Assembly (NCBI GenBank): GCA_029260455.1
Contig: JAJDDF010000011.1
Span: 439,130 to 503,129 of the forward strand
Length of the DNA: 64,000 bases
Reading direction: 5' to 3'
DNA from: Phycisphaerales bacterium
GTDB taxonomy: Bacteria > Planctomycetota > Phycisphaerae > Phycisphaerales > UBA1924
Shown here in pieces: positions 43,478 to 54,600 of this stretch; position 1 is the stretch's first letter; every line of letters starts with the position of its first letter. The position numbers and the translations under genes are program-made. Below the pieces are notes generated by a model, which was not told where the DNA came from, made no database searches, and worked only from the letters and a program-made list of their open reading frames with translations.

Positions 43478-45301
43478 ATGAGCGGCGACCATGATGCGAG
43501 TTTTCTGAAGCCGATTGGCGATTTCGGTGATGGCGGTGTGTTCAGCGCGCAGTGGTGGCGCGGGTTCAGGACTGAAGTCTGGCGCTGGGCAACAACGCTT
43601 GATCACAAGAAGATCGGGTTGATGTATCTGTGCGCCGTGTTGTTCGCCTTTTTCCTTGGCGGTGTGGTCGCACTGATGCTTCGCATGGAGTTGTTCTATC
43701 CGACAATGATTGTGGATGTGACAGATGCTGCGGGCAATGTTGTGCTGAATGATGCGGGTGAAAAGATCACGAAGACTACGGGTGAACTTTTCCCGGGCTG
43801 GACCAGCAGCAAAGGCCCGGTCACATCAAACAACTTCTACAACCGACTGTTTTCTTTACACGGCGCGCTGATGGTGTTTCTGTTCATCATTCCAGCAGTT
43901 CCCGCAGCATTTGGCAATATTTTTATCCCGCTCATGATCGGAGCAAAGGATGTTGCTTTCCCGCGATTGAATCTGATGAGCTGGTACATCTACCTTTTTG
44001 GCGGCACCTTCGCGGTGTATTCGCTGCTTATGGGCGGCGTCGAAACCGGTTGGACGTTTTACACGCCATATTCGACAAGTACGCAATGGGGCAGTGTGAC
44101 CTCGATGGTACTCGGGGCATTTATTCTCGGTTTCAGTTCGATCCTCACCGGCATGAACTTCATCGTGACGGTGCACAAATTACGTGCACCGGGCATGGGA
44201 TGGTTCGATATGCCGCTCTTTGTGTGGGCGTCGTACGCAACGAGCATCATTCAGGTGCTTGCAACGCCTGTGCTTGCGATTACTTTGCTGATGCTCATCT
44301 TTGAACGCACGTTCCGCATTGGTGTATTTGATCCGGCGCTTGGTGGCGACCCGGTGCTGTTCCAGCATTTCTTCTGGTTCTACAGTCACCCGGCGGTGTA
44401 CATCATGATTGTGCCCGCGTTTGGCATCGTGAGCGAGCTGATTGCGGTGCATTGCCACAAACGATTGTTCGGCTACAAGGCGATTGCATTCAGTTCGATC
44501 AGTATTGCGTCGGTGTCATTCCTCATCTGGGGGCACCACATGTTCACAGCAGAATCGCCTGCTGCGAATGTGGTTTTCAGCGCGCTGACGTTTCTGGTGG
44601 CAATTCCGACGGCGATCAAGGTGTTCAACTGGATTGCAACGATGTACAAGGCCTCGGTGACATGGAATACGCCCATGTTGTATGCGATGAGCTTCCTGTT
44701 TAACTTCTCGATTGGTGGACTGACAGGACCGCCGCACGCAGTGCTATCGACGGACATTCACCTGCACGACACCTATTTTGTTGTTGCGCATTTCCATTAT
44801 GTGATGATGGGTGGTTCGGTGATCGCGGTGCTTGGGGCGCTGCATCACTGGTGGCCCAAGTTCACGGGTAAGATGTACAACGACAAACCGGCGCGCTGGA
44901 TGGCGTTGCTTGTGTTCATTGGGTTCAATGTCACGTTTTTCACGCAGTTCTTCCTTGGCACGCAGGGCATGCCACGCCGGTATGCGACGTATGTGCCCGA
45001 ATTCACAACGTTGAACCAAATATCGACGATGGGGTCGTGGGTGCTTGCGATTGGACTGTTCGGACACTTGTTGATCTTTGTGCAGTCGCTTGTTAGTGGG
45101 CGGAAAGCGCCTCCGAACCCGTGGGGTGGGTTGACCCTTGAGTGGTATACCGACGCGCCGCCTGTGGAGCATAATTTCGCGCACGAACCAGTCCTGACGC
45201 ATGGGCCGTATGACTATGACCTTGTGGTGCCGCCCGGGTGGGATCCCGCTGATTATCCGTTGCCTGATCCGGAATTGGTACGGAAAGCACATGGTCATTG
45301 A
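43478..45301 (+). CDS. coxA: Cytochrome c oxidase subunit I, A2-type heme-copper oxidase
   Basis: Catalytic subunit that reduces oxygen to water and pumps protons, 607 residues with 12 or more helices. The low-spin heme His is His128 in [11 protein letters not shown]. The CuB/active-site segment is [17 protein letters not shown] (YSHPAV at 302-307), then WGHHMF and the final [18 protein letters not shown] with both heme His residues. The HPEVY Glu of A1 oxidases is replaced by Ala, and the YSHPxV pattern marks the A2 subfamily, in which Tyr and Ser complete the D channel. GGGGAG precedes the ATG at 43478; a GTG lies three bases earlier. Confidence 0.95.
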   Translation: MSGDHDASFLKPIGDFGDGGVFSAQWWRGFRTEVWRWATTLDHKKIGLMYLCAVLFAFFLGGVVALMLRMELFYPTMIVDVTDAAGNVVLNDAGEKITKTTGELFPGWTSSKGPVTSNNFYNRLFSLHGALMVFLFIIPAVPAAFGNIFIPLMIGAKDVAFPRLNLMSWYIYLFGGTFAVYSLLMGGVETGWTFYTPYSTSTQWGSVTSMVLGAFILGFSSILTGMNFIVTVHKLRAPGMGWFDMPLFVWASYATSIIQVLATPVLAITLLMLIFERTFRIGVFDPALGGDPVLFQHFFWFYSHPAVYIMIVPAFGIVSELIAVHCHKRLFGYKAIAFSSISIASVSFLIWGHHMFTAESPAANVVFSALTFLVAIPTAIKVFNWIATMYKASVTWNTPMLYAMSFLFNFSIGGLTGPPHAVLSTDIHLHDTYFVVAHFHYVMMGGSVIAVLGALHHWWPKFTGKMYNDKPARWMALLVFIGFNVTFFTQFFLGTQGMPRRYATYVPEFTTLNQISTMGSWVLAIGLFGHLLIFVQSLVSGRKAPPNPWGGLTLEWYTDAPPVEHNFAHEPVLTHGPYDYDLVVPPGWDPADYPLPDPELVRKAHGH

Positions 45302-45355
45302 AATGAATAAGCAAGCGAAGCAATCCACGCGTGCATATGCGGAGGTGGAGTTGAC

Positions 45356-46039
45356 ATGACGAGTGTGTCCGTCGAAACAACGAATACGGCTGAGCCGCAC
45401 GAGACATATGTGCATCAGCATCATTGGCGCAACGCTGACGATGAGAAGGACGCTGCCAAGCTTGGCATGTGGTTGTTCCTCGGCACGGAAGCGCTGATGT
45501 TTTCTGGATTTTTCTGCGCGTATGCAGTATTTCGCATGCTGTATCCCGACACATGGAAGCAGGCGAGTGATTATTATCTGGATTGGCGAATCGGCGGGTT
45601 CAACACGCTGGTGCTCGTGATTTCGAGTTTCACAATCGTGCAGGCAATTCGTGGTGCGCAGCTCAACAAGAAGATGATGATCTTCTGGAACCTGCTCGCC
45701 ACCAATATTTGTGCACTGACCTTCCTCGTGGTCAAGATCGGGTGGGAGTACATCCCGAAGATCAGGGCTGGGGAATTGCCTGGCGCGTTCTTTACCTATG
45801 GGCATGGCCCCACAGGTACAACGCATGATCATCTTTTCCTTGGCATCTACTGGGTTGCGACCGCAACGCATGGGCTGCATGTGTTGATCGGCGTGTTTGT
45901 CATCGGGTGGTGCATGATTCGTACAATGAAGGGACAGTTTGGTCCCAAGAATTACATGTTCCTTGAGAATACGGGTTTATACTGGCACATCGTTGATGTG
46001 ATCTGGATTTTTCTGTTCCCGATGTTGTACCTGGTTTGA
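45356..46039 (+). CDS. coxC: Cytochrome c oxidase subunit III
   Basis: Structural membrane subunit of 227 residues with five helices, as in shorter bacterial subunit III proteins lacking the first two. Features are GMWLFLGTEALMFSGFFCAY (with the family Glu), LVISSFTIVQAIRG, NICALTFLVVKIGWEY, LGIYWVATATHGLHVLIGV and GLYWHIVDVIWIFLFPMLYL. A ribosome site GGAGGTGGAG precedes the start by about five bases. It lies 54 bases after coxA and 34 before coxD. Confidence 0.93.
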   Translation: MTSVSVETTNTAEPHETYVHQHHWRNADDEKDAAKLGMWLFLGTEALMFSGFFCAYAVFRMLYPDTWKQASDYYLDWRIGGFNTLVLVISSFTIVQAIRGAQLNKKMMIFWNLLATNICALTFLVVKIGWEYIPKIRAGELPGAFFTYGHGPTGTTHDHLFLGIYWVATATHGLHVLIGVFVIGWCMIRTMKGQFGPKNYMFLENTGLYWHIVDVIWIFLFPMLYLV

Positions 46040-46073
46040 GCGTGCTGATATTACGGATCGCGGGAGTTGAGCA

Positions 46074-46649
46074 ATGAGCGAACACGACAATCATCATCAT
46101 GTCACACCACTGGGGCCAATGGTGTTTACATTGGTATCGCTGGTTGTCCTGACTGTTGTGACAGTGTTGACGGCGAAGTTTGTCCCGCTGCCGGGTTCAG
46201 GGAACCTGATTCTTGCGCTGGTGATTGCCAGTATCAAGGGAACATTTGTAGCAGCGTTCTTCATGCATTTGTTGTATGACAAAGCGGTAAACACCATCGT
46301 TGTAATGTCATCAATGTTTGGTGTGGTGCTCTTTATTGCGCTCACCATGGTTGATATTGGCACTCGCAAGCTGCATGAACCGCTTGAAGCAGGCGAAATT
46401 GTCGCAGGCGGCGGTGCACAATGGGTCGAGCGGGACGGCAAGCAGGTGGTTGATTACAAGGGGAGTTACGGGCCTTCGTATGATGCGGCGCCGGGCAAGA
46501 GTGTGCTTGATGCTGCGCGTGAGGCGTCCGATGCTACTGGAGAACATGCACCTGATGCTGATGAGCACAACGCAGAGACTCCTGCCAATGATGCTGCGCA
46601 TGCGAATACACCGGCTACGACAGAGCATGCGGAACCTGCCCCGCACTAA
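46074..46649 (+). CDS. coxD: Cytochrome c oxidase subunit IV (prokaryotic type) with acidic tail
   Basis: Small membrane subunit of 191 residues; about 95 residues hold three helices (MVFTLVSLVVLTVVTVL, LILALVIASIKGTFVAAFFM, VVMSSMFGVVLFIALTMV), the pattern of bacterial subunit IV/CtaF. A His-rich start (MSEHDNHHHV) precedes them. An Ala/His/Glu-rich tail of about 90 residues (EHAPDADEHNAETPANDA) is not typical of the family and is likely disordered. It is the fourth oxidase gene in order. Confidence 0.82.
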   Translation: MSEHDNHHHVTPLGPMVFTLVSLVVLTVVTVLTAKFVPLPGSGNLILALVIASIKGTFVAAFFMHLLYDKAVNTIVVMSSMFGVVLFIALTMVDIGTRKLHEPLEAGEIVAGGGAQWVERDGKQVVDYKGSYGPSYDAAPGKSVLDAAREASDATGEHAPDADEHNAETPANDAAHANTPATTEHAEPAPH

Positions 46650-46699
46650 AGATTCGATTTTGAGCGCAACGTTTACATGCGCAACAGAAGGAGTTGACT

Positions 46700-47542
46700 G
46701 TGCGCAAGGTGCGGACCAAACGAATTGGAGGGGCACTGATCGCAGTGTCGTTGGTATCACTCGGCGTTTCGGCGTGGTCGATGGCGCAGCGGCTGCAAGG
46801 GCGACCGATGCCGTTGGTCTATTTTTCCAGTCCCATTGTTGATGAGAAATTTAACTACCTGAACGAACCGGTTGTTGTGACGCATCTTTCTGCGGCGGAA
46901 GCTGATGCCGAGGCTTCGCGCGACTGGTGGGCAAAGGGGAGGGCGGCGCTGCGCATTTCATACCGTGGCAGCACAGTTGATTTTCCAATCATTGGAAAAG
47001 ATCACGATCGTCTGCCCGGTCTGCTCGATTATGAATCGTGGTTCAAGATTATGCCCATGGTGACCGGAGAGCGTACCTCCAATGACATTGTTGCGAAACT
47101 CGCTACGGGTGAAATTCATTCGCGAATCGTGATCGCGGGTCGATACCCGGCACCGGGCTTTAATGAAGGTTCGACCGGGCTTGTGCGCAGAACGGAGTGG
47201 GTGTATCGCCTCGCGGAATTGCACTCGCATGGTGATGAGCCGATCACAGTTTTGGAAAAAACATTCGAAGAACTTGATGCGCTGCACACGCCGGGGAAGT
47301 GGACGGCGATTCGGCATCCCGAATGGGTGAAAGAAGGCGATGAACGCGATCACGATATCTGGATGCATTATGCAATGCAGCAGGTGACGCCCGCACCATT
47401 TTTGCGTGCTAAGGATCGTGCGCTCGATGCGGCGCTGGGGGCAATGGGATGGACTTGGCCCGTCGCGGGGATGAGCGTCGTCGGAGTGCTCGGGGGCCTG
47501 CTCCTTGTGGGTCTGGGCATCGTGCGCGTGCCCGACGCCTGA
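46700..47542 (+). CDS. Membrane protein of unknown function at the end of the oxidase run
   Basis: Unrecognised 280-residue protein. The GTG at 46700 follows AAGGAG by six bases and gives a helix at the N-terminus (GGALIAVSLVSLGVSAWSM); a second helix ends the chain (WPVAGMSVVGVLGGLLLVGLGIV). Between them is a soluble domain of about 220 residues, probably outside the membrane, rich in charged and aromatic residues (DWWAKGRAALRISYRG, WFKIMPMVTGERTSND, DERDHDIWMHYAMQQV) and without a cofactor motif or cysteine. It starts 50 bases after coxD on the same strand, so it may aid oxidase assembly or quality; this is context only. Confidence 0.65.
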   Translation: MRKVRTKRIGGALIAVSLVSLGVSAWSMAQRLQGRPMPLVYFSSPIVDEKFNYLNEPVVVTHLSAAEADAEASRDWWAKGRAALRISYRGSTVDFPIIGKDHDRLPGLLDYESWFKIMPMVTGERTSNDIVAKLATGEIHSRIVIAGRYPAPGFNEGSTGLVRRTEWVYRLAELHSHGDEPITVLEKTFEELDALHTPGKWTAIRHPEWVKEGDERDHDIWMHYAMQQVTPAPFLRAKDRALDAALGAMGWTWPVAGMSVVGVLGGLLLVGLGIVRVPDA

Positions 47543-47637
47543 GGCGTGCAAAAACAAACAGCGCGAAATTTAGCGGCGCACCGATGCGCGGGCTATTGTG
47601 TGCCTTGTGATTTGGCAGTGCATGTTGGAGGTTACAG

Positions 47638-49134
47638 GTGCGCAAAGAGTCGGGGGAACATCCGGTGATCGATGTTTGCACGATTCCCGCGGGATCGGTC
47701 GCATCAGGTGGATTGCCGGGTGAGACGGAACTTGCCCTGACGGAATGCATCGAAACACCACCAGACCTGTCAGCGAACCGATTGACGTATGCAACTTTGC
47801 TTGCAAGCCATATGTTCATTGATATCTTTCCGATCTTTTTCACGTCCTTGATGCTTGTCTTTCGAGAAAAACTAGGCCTGTCAGGATTGCAAGAGACAGC
47901 GGTGTACATGATCACGCCGATCTTTTCCGGTGCATTGCAGCCATTTTTTGCCTGGCTTACCGATCGATTTGACACACGACTATGTGGCCCAGTGGGTATT
48001 GGCATTGGTGCGGTGTGCTGCGCATCGATTGGTTTTGCAGAAACCTTCTGGCAGTTGATTGCGCTGCAGATTGTGGGTGTGATCGGCACAGGTATGTATC
48101 ACCCGATCATGACTGCAGTTGCAGGACGGTTGGGCGGGGAATTTGTAAGAAGTGGTCGAGCGCTTGCGATTGGTATTTTCATCGCAGCGGGGATGCTTGG
48201 CCAATCGATTGGCCCAATCCTGTCTACAGAGATGAATCACCGCTTTGGTATGGAGCGACTGGCATGGCTTATTGTGCCGGGCGTATTGATGGTTATCGTT
48301 TTGCATGTACTGGTGGGCAAGGTGAAGCACCGGCGTGCGGATCATGCAGATCATCACGCGGCGTTATCAGCCGACGAACGCACCTCGCGTTGGCGATTGA
48401 TTGCGCTCCTGACAGCCCAAAATGCACTGCGTTTTACGACAAATGTGGCCATGTTCGTGATGTTCAATGAATGGGCATCACGGAAGGTTGTTGCGGCACA
48501 AGCGCTCTTGGGTGATGGCGCCATTGTGGAGCAGGTGAACAGCAAGGTGTCTGCTCATCAGGCGCTGATTGTCGGCAAGCTTTCGGCGTCTATGACACTT
48601 GGCATGGGCATCTCGGTGATTCTGGCTGGGCGATTGTTCAAGGCAGGCAATGAAAAGCTGCCGCTCATCTGGATGTCGATGCTGGGGGCGTTGCTGGTGG
48701 CATGCATTGGTTTCGTTGGCGATACAATTGTTCCAGAAGCTCGTGTGTTGACCATGGTGGATGGCGAATTTGTCGTGGCGAATCCTGTAACACTGTTGAC
48801 ACTTTTGCCAATGTGTGCGATTGCAGCAGCATCATCGATTGGATTCTTTGCAACGTTTCCGATCAGTGCATCTCTTGCGCAGCGCCTGTTGCCGGCGCAC
48901 ACAAGTCTGGTGACCAGTTTGATGATGGGGGTGGGGTGGGCCATTTCTTCGATTTCAGCGCCGATCGCCGTTCTGTTGGTGCGCGGGACATTCACGAAAG
49001 ACAGCGGCATGCTGTCTCCCGCGTGGCGGATTCATCTTGGGTTTGGTGTTTTTGCATCACTGCTTGTGCTTGCGGGGTTGCTCGCCGCCATGATGCCGAG
49101 CCGATTGCTCCATGCGGTGCGCGACGAAGCATGA
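47638..49134 (+). CDS. MFS transporter
   Basis: Inner-membrane secondary transporter of 498 residues with about 12 helices. It begins with GTG after TGGAGG. The first helix region LLASHMFIDIFPIFFTSLML recalls the fosmidomycin-resistance (Fsr) subgroup, and the loop WLTDRFDTRLCGP is the expected D-R-like signature after helix 2. A His-rich loop lies in the middle (RRADHADHHAALSADERTSR). A long extracytoplasmic insertion after helix 7 (RKVVAAQALLGDGAIVEQVN) is unusual. The substrate is unknown. It may be a sugar, drug or small metabolite exporter. Confidence 0.8.
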   Translation: MRKESGEHPVIDVCTIPAGSVASGGLPGETELALTECIETPPDLSANRLTYATLLASHMFIDIFPIFFTSLMLVFREKLGLSGLQETAVYMITPIFSGALQPFFAWLTDRFDTRLCGPVGIGIGAVCCASIGFAETFWQLIALQIVGVIGTGMYHPIMTAVAGRLGGEFVRSGRALAIGIFIAAGMLGQSIGPILSTEMNHRFGMERLAWLIVPGVLMVIVLHVLVGKVKHRRADHADHHAALSADERTSRWRLIALLTAQNALRFTTNVAMFVMFNEWASRKVVAAQALLGDGAIVEQVNSKVSAHQALIVGKLSASMTLGMGISVILAGRLFKAGNEKLPLIWMSMLGALLVACIGFVGDTIVPEARVLTMVDGEFVVANPVTLLTLLPMCAIAAASSIGFFATFPISASLAQRLLPAHTSLVTSLMMGVGWAISSISAPIAVLLVRGTFTKDSGMLSPAWRIHLGFGVFASLLVLAGLLAAMMPSRLLHAVRDEA

Positions 49135-49258
49135 GGGCAATGCAGCGATGGGGAGAAGGTGTTGCAAGTTGTCTCTCGGCGCACAGTAACTCTGACGTTT
49201 GGTGTTGATCATCAGTCGGTACATCTTGCACGTAGAGGCCTTCTACAACACTGACAGC

Positions 49259-50056
49259 ATGCGCAGATACCTTGAACTCCTGAAACATGTGCGAGATCAT
49301 GGCGATCGGCGTGGAGATCGCACAGGCACAGGAACACTTTCTTCATTTGGTCATCGCCTTGAATTTGATTTGGGGGAAGGGTTCCCGCTCGTCACGACAA
49401 AAAAGGTGCATCTGCGGTCGGTGATTGGTGAGCTGCTGTGGTTTCTTTCAGGGAGCACGAATGTTGGGCCGTTACATGAGATGGGTGTGACGATTTGGGA
49501 TGCGTGGGCCGATGCAGACGGTGAACTTGGGCCGGTCTATGGTGCGCAGTGGCGCAGCTGGGGGACTGCAGATGGGCGGACGATTGATCAGCTTGGGAAT
49601 ATCATTGCACAACTGAAGCGCACACCGAATTCACGACGGCTTATGGTGAATGCGTGGAATGTTGGCGAACTTGAGGCGATGGCGCTGCCGCCTTGTCATG
49701 TGCTGTTTCAATTTTATGTTGAAGGCGATGGACGATTGTCGTGTCAGTTATATCAGCGTAGTGCAGATTTGTTTCTGGGGGTGCCTTTCAATATCGCATC
49801 GTATGCACTGCTTACGTGCATGACAGCGCAGGCTACAGGGTATGCACCGGGGCGGTTTATTCATGTCTTTGGTGATGCGCACATTTATATGAATCATCTG
49901 GAGCAGGTCGAGGAACAGTTGTCGCGCACGCCGCGGGCATTGCCACAGTTGAAGCTTGATCCAGACGTAACAGATCTGTTTGCATTTACACGAGATGGCA
50001 TTACGGTGGAAGGGTATGAGCCGCATCCGTCGATCAAGGCGCCGGTGGCGGTGTGA
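49259..50056 (+). CDS. thyA: Thymidylate synthase
   Basis: Makes dTMP from dUMP with methylene-tetrahydrofolate as carbon and hydride donor. From the ATG at 49259 it has 265 residues, the E. coli length, beginning [11 protein letters not shown]. The active nucleophile Cys lies in [11 protein letters not shown], with [34 protein letters not shown] and [21 protein letters not shown] matching the family throughout. The frame opens at a TTG at 49199, but the extra 20 residues are not family-like. It overlaps folA as GTGA, coupling the two folate genes. Confidence 0.95.
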   Translation: MRRYLELLKHVRDHGDRRGDRTGTGTLSSFGHRLEFDLGEGFPLVTTKKVHLRSVIGELLWFLSGSTNVGPLHEMGVTIWDAWADADGELGPVYGAQWRSWGTADGRTIDQLGNIIAQLKRTPNSRRLMVNAWNVGELEAMALPPCHVLFQFYVEGDGRLSCQLYQRSADLFLGVPFNIASYALLTCMTAQATGYAPGRFIHVFGDAHIYMNHLEQVEEQLSRTPRALPQLKLDPDVTDLFAFTRDGITVEGYEPHPSIKAPVAV

Positions 50057-50589
50057 GTGCTCACGGTGAGTCATCATGTGCGCAGAGACCGGCGCGCGTG
50101 ACACTGATCGCGGCGGTAGCTGAAAACGGCGTGATCGGGCGCGATGGCGGTCTGCCCTGGCATCTTCCTGAAGATATGAAACATTTTCGCACGCTTACCT
50201 CTGGTCATGCGTGCATCATGGGGCGGCGGACCTTGGATGAAGTGGAGCGCACCTGTAGCGGGCCCTTACCCAATCGGCGTTGCATTGTGCTGACGCGCGC
50301 ACGTGAGTATCAACGGCAAGGTGTGGAAGTTGCCGCAAGTCTCGAAGATGCACTGGCGCTGGTGAAAGATGAGCCGGACGTTTTTGTCATTGGCGGGTCG
50401 CAGGTGTATGCCGATGCGATGGAGTGTGCGAATCGTTTGCAGATCACGATTGTGCATGGCTCGCCGGTGGGCGACACGACATTTCCTGTGATTGATTCAA
50501 GTGAGTGGGAGTTGGTAGAAGAACGGCACCACCCGCTGGACGAGCAGCATGCTTTTGCTATGACTTTTAGGAAGTATGAGCGCCGGTGA
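50053..50589 (+). CDS. folA: Dihydrofolate reductase
   Basis: Reduces dihydrofolate to tetrahydrofolate, restoring the cofactor used by the thymidylate synthase whose gene it overlaps. It has 178 residues, starting at a GTG that forms GTGA with the thyA stop. Family motifs include [31 protein letters not shown] (with the Trp-His and the catalytic Asp/Glu position), [12 protein letters not shown] and [13 protein letters not shown]. The N-terminal 14 residues before the beta strand are slightly longer than usual. Confidence 0.93.
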   Translation: MSAHGESSCAQRPARVTLIAAVAENGVIGRDGGLPWHLPEDMKHFRTLTSGHACIMGRRTLDEVERTCSGPLPNRRCIVLTRAREYQRQGVEVAASLEDALALVKDEPDVFVIGGSQVYADAMECANRLQITIVHGSPVGDTTFPVIDSSEWELVEERHHPLDEQHAFAMTFRKYERR

Positions 50590-50603
50590 ACAGGCTGCCC
50601 GGT

Positions 50604-51002
50604 TTAGCGGCCATCGCCTTCGGTTGATTTTTTGGGTGAGCTGCGGTGCTCATGCACATCAATGACGACCGGGACATCGACCTCTTTAGGTTTGGGGTCG
50701 ACGCGCACCGTTCGGGGGGGCAGGGTTTTGACATCGGTCGCATTTGTTGCATGTGCCGGTCCGGTCTGCTCGTTGGTGGCTGCGGTGAAAGAAGCAGGGG
50801 CGTTGTTTGGTGCCCCTGTGGGAGCCGCATGTGCAGCGGGTGGGGGTTGGGTCGAGGGGGCAGTGTTCTGGCGGATCACAAGGATGCCGACAACAATCAC
50901 GGCCACGACTGCGATGCCGCAGACGCCGCAGTTCACAAGTTTGTCCACAACGGCGGATTCCTGACCGAATTGCACGTCTGAAGTGTGGCCCTGTTCATCC
51001 AT
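50604..51002 (-). CDS. Single-pass membrane protein of unknown function
   Basis: Unrecognised 132-residue protein convergent with folA. Short N-terminal part (MDEQGHTSDVQFGQESAVVDK), one helix (CGVCGIAVVAVIVVGILVI, residues of about 26-45), then an Ala/Pro/Thr-rich linker and a charged tail (VDPKPKEVDVPVVIDVHEH). GGGAG lies about 11 bases before the start. Composition suggests a flexible exported tail; no function is proposed. Confidence 0.5.
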   Translation of the reverse strand: MDEQGHTSDVQFGQESAVVDKLVNCGVCGIAVVAVIVVGILVIRQNTAPSTQPPPAAHAAPTGAPNNAPASFTAATNEQTGPAHATNATDVKTLPPRTVRVDPKPKEVDVPVVIDVHEHRSSPKKSTEGDGR

Positions 51003-51098
51003 AATGCTGAAATCTCCCGAGGTAGCCCTGCCGAGCGGCTCATACGATTCTAACCCACATCTAGGCCTGCGGAAGGCCCAATGTGCGTGAATCGGGGG

Positions 51099-51557
51099 TC
51101 ATTTGGGGGCGATTTGCTCCCGTGCCCGTACTGCAAGGGTATCCACACGTTCATTATCGGCATGACCAGTGTGCCCCTCGACCCAGTGGAAGCTGAGTTG
51201 GTGAGTGGATTGAAGTACATCGAGTTTTTCCCACAGCTCCTGATTTTTCACCGGTTTTTTGTCTGCGGTACGCCAGCCCCGCGCCTTCCACCCCTTCATC
51301 CACTGCGACAGGCCTTTCAAGACGTATTGGCTGTCGGAATGCAGGGCGACACGCGACGGGCGGGTCAAGGCCTCAAGGCCTTTGATGACAGCGGTGAGTT
51401 CCATGCGGTTGTTGGTGGTGTGGGGTTCGCCGCCCGAATCCTCGTGCGATCGGCCTGAGGCAGCATGTCTGAGCAGATACCCCCACCCCCCAGGGCCTGG
51501 ATTGCCCGAGCAGGCACCATCGGTGAAGAGGTCGACGTGTGGAAGGGGATCACTCAC
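51099..51557 (-). CDS. rnhA: Ribonuclease HI
   Basis: Cleaves the RNA strand of RNA-DNA hybrids, removing primers and R-loops. The 152-residue protein is the usual size. The catalytic set is intact: Asp13 ([16 protein letters not shown]), Glu53 (NNRMELTAV), Asp75 (LHSDSQYV), His129 ([13 protein letters not shown]) and Asp139. The basic handle [22 protein letters not shown] is present. It begins at a GTG with no clear ribosome site. It is divergent from purL, sharing a 94-base gap. Confidence 0.93.
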   Translation of the reverse strand: MSDPLPHVDLFTDGACSGNPGPGGWGYLLRHAASGRSHEDSGGEPHTTNNRMELTAVIKGLEALTRPSRVALHSDSQYVLKGLSQWMKGWKARGWRTADKKPVKNQELWEKLDVLQSTHQLSFHWVEGHTGHADNERVDTLAVRAREQIAPK

Positions 51558-51651
51558 AGAAGAGAAGTGTATTGGATTGTGGGTGAGTAGCGCACCAACC
51601 CGCGCGATTCAGCGGGTAGGCTGCGATGAATAACAACGCGAGGATGGTTGC

Positions 51652-54600
51652 ATGGGTGCATTGCATGGCAGCGCAGGTGTACTGGTTCGGCGTTTCGAGA
51701 CGCGTGTGCTGCCGCACATCGGTGATGCGCGGGAGAGGGCTGTTGTGCGCGAGGCTCACCGCCTAGGTGTGGGCACAACAGGCGTGAGGTCATCGCGTGT
51801 GTATCTCATTGAATCGGCGATCGATACCGCACAGGCGAAGCGTTTGCTTGAAGAACTCCTGACTGATCCGGCGCGCGACTCTGGTATCGAGGGTGCGCGT
51901 CAGGCAGAGGCGAGTGATGTTGTCATCGAAGTGCATCCACTGCCGGGCGTGATGGATCCGGTTGCGCGCACGGTCGAAAATGCAGCCACGGAGCTGCTAG
52001 GGATGCCGAGTGAATCGGTTCGTGTGTCGACGGGATGGCGATTCGATATTGCGGGCGCGACCATTGAAGGCGCATTGAAACTTGCGCGACAGTGCCTTGC
52101 CAATGGTGTGATTGAACATATTCACACAGAGCCCTGGGAGCCAACGTCATTGCCGCGCGGGGCGCCTGCAGATCAGACGGTGCAGCATGTGCCGATGCGC
52201 GGCATGACGGATGTGGAACTTGCATCGCTCAGCATGCGAGGGCATTTGTTCTTGAATCTGGACGAAATGCGGGCGATTCAAAGGCATTTTGAGCAGTTGC
52301 AGCGTGAGCCAACGGATATCGAACTGGAAACTATTGCACAGACGTGGTCTGAACATTGTGTGCATAAAACGCTCAAGTCAAGTGTGTTGTACACACCGCC
52401 CGTTGATGAGTGTATTGACTGGCAGGGGCGGCCCGGATGCACTGTGCGCGCAGACGGCGCGGTGATGATTGATAATCTGTTGCGCTCGACGATTGCTGCA
52501 GCGACGTTTGAATTGAGAGACGATGGACTTGATTGGGCGCTATCGGTATTTGTTGATAATTCGGGCGTGATAGCATTTGATGAAAAATACGCAGTGTGTA
52601 TGAAAGTAGAAACGCACAACCGCCCATCAGCGATCGAACCTTATGGTGGCGCAGCAACAGGGATTGGCGGGTGCATTCGCGACATCATGGGCACGGGCAT
52701 GGGCGCACAGCCGATTGCAAATACGGATGTCTTTTGTGTCGCGCATCCTGACAGTTGGAATCAGAGCGAGGATGATCACAAGGAATTGCACAATTTGCCG
52801 CCGGGCGTGCTGCATCCGCGTCGGATTCTGACGCGCGTAGTTGATGGTGTGCGCGATTATGGCAATCGCATGGGTATTCCCACGGTGAACGGCGCAGTGC
52901 ATTTTGATGATCGATATATCGGCAATCCACTGGTGTATTGCGGATGCGTGGGGATTCTGCCGCGAGATATGGTGACCGGCGAACCGTGCCCGGGTGATCT
53001 CATCGTTGCGCTGGGCGGGCGCACGGGCAAGGATGGCATTCACGGTGCGACGTTCAGCTCGGGGGAAGTGACATCCGGTCACGCGGATGAATTTTCACAC
53101 GCGGTGCAGATCGGTAATGCCATCGAGCAGAAGCGCGTGCTCGATGCGCTCCTGCGCGCAAGGGATGCAGCGGGCGGTCCTCTCTACAGCGCGATCACTG
53201 ATTGTGGCGCGGGCGGGTTTTCGTCGGCGGTGGGAGAGATGGGCGAGAAGATTGGCGCGGAAGTGAATCTTGAAAGAGCACCGCTCAAATATGATGGGCT
53301 GCGCTATGACGAGATTTGGATTTCTGAAAGTCAGGAACGCATGGTGCTTGCAGTGCCAAGTGAGCAACTTGCGGCGCTGCAACAAGTGTGTGATGAGGAA
53401 TCAGTCGAGCTTGCGGTGCTTGGGAGTTTTGGCAGGACAAACGAACAGGGCGAGCCGGAATTGATGTTGCGATATGACGGCACAGAAGTGGGTCGACTGA
53501 GCATGCCGTTTTTACATAATGGTTTGCCCATGCCGATGCGCATTGCAATGTGGCGCACGCAACCACCAGAACAGCGAGATGCAATTGATGCACCGATCGA
53601 TATTGAGCGCACACTTTTGGCGCTGCTTGCGCATCCGGATATTGCAAGCAAGCGGTGGATCATTTCACAATATGATCATGAGGTGCAGGGGAATACAGTT
53701 GGAAAGCCGCTCGTTGGGCCTGCGCAGGAAGGGCCTGGCGATGCCGCGGTGATTGAGCCGGTGCCGGGCTCTGGGCGAGGCCTTGCAATCGCGTGCGGCA
53801 TGGCTACGCGGCTTGGGCATCCTGATACGCATGGCGCAGATCCATACATCATGGCGATGGCAGCAGTTGATGAATGCGTACGCAATCTTGTGTGTGTAGG
53901 CGCCGATCCAACGCGAATAGCCATTCTCGATAACTATTGCTGGCCCGGGTGCGATGATGAATACACCATGGGGGCGCTGGTGCGCGCTTCAGTGGGGTGT
54001 TATGACGCTGCGAAGGCGTATCGCACGCCGTTCATTTCTGGCAAGGATTCATTGAACAATCAATATCGCAATCGTCAGACAGGCGAATTGATTGAGATTC
54101 CACCAACACTGTTGATCAGCGGCATGGGGATTGTTCCCAATTTGCACAATCGCATCACGAGTGACATGAAAGCGGTTGATGATTCTGTGTTGGTGCTCAT
54201 CAGGCCTTGTGAATGGACATCACTTGGTGGGTCATGTGCAGAAGCGATACTTCGGCACGGTGGCGTTTTGCCAAAGGCAGCGCCCGATGCGTGGGCGCGG
54301 TGCGCACATGCGGTGCACCGGATGATCAACTCAGGCAATGTGTGCGCAGCGCACGATTGTTCGGATGGCGGCATACTTGCGGCAGTTGCAGAGATGTTGA
54401 TTGGTGCGGGGGAAACTGTTGGTGCCGAAATTGATGCGAATGTGTTGAGCAGGAGTGAGCCAACCGCGGCACTCTTTGCGGAACATCCGGGGAATTATCT
54501 GCTGCAAATAAAGGACATTGGGCGTCTTGAACAGTTGGATGGCGTTGAGTGCATAGTTGTCGGGGCTATTCTCGAAATGCCAGAATTGCGCGTGATCGGC

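Noticed and set aside
44744-45880. Minus-strand ORF of 378 codons opposite coxA and coxC
   Set aside because: It spans two convincing oxidase genes and their spacer; composition is typical of antisense.
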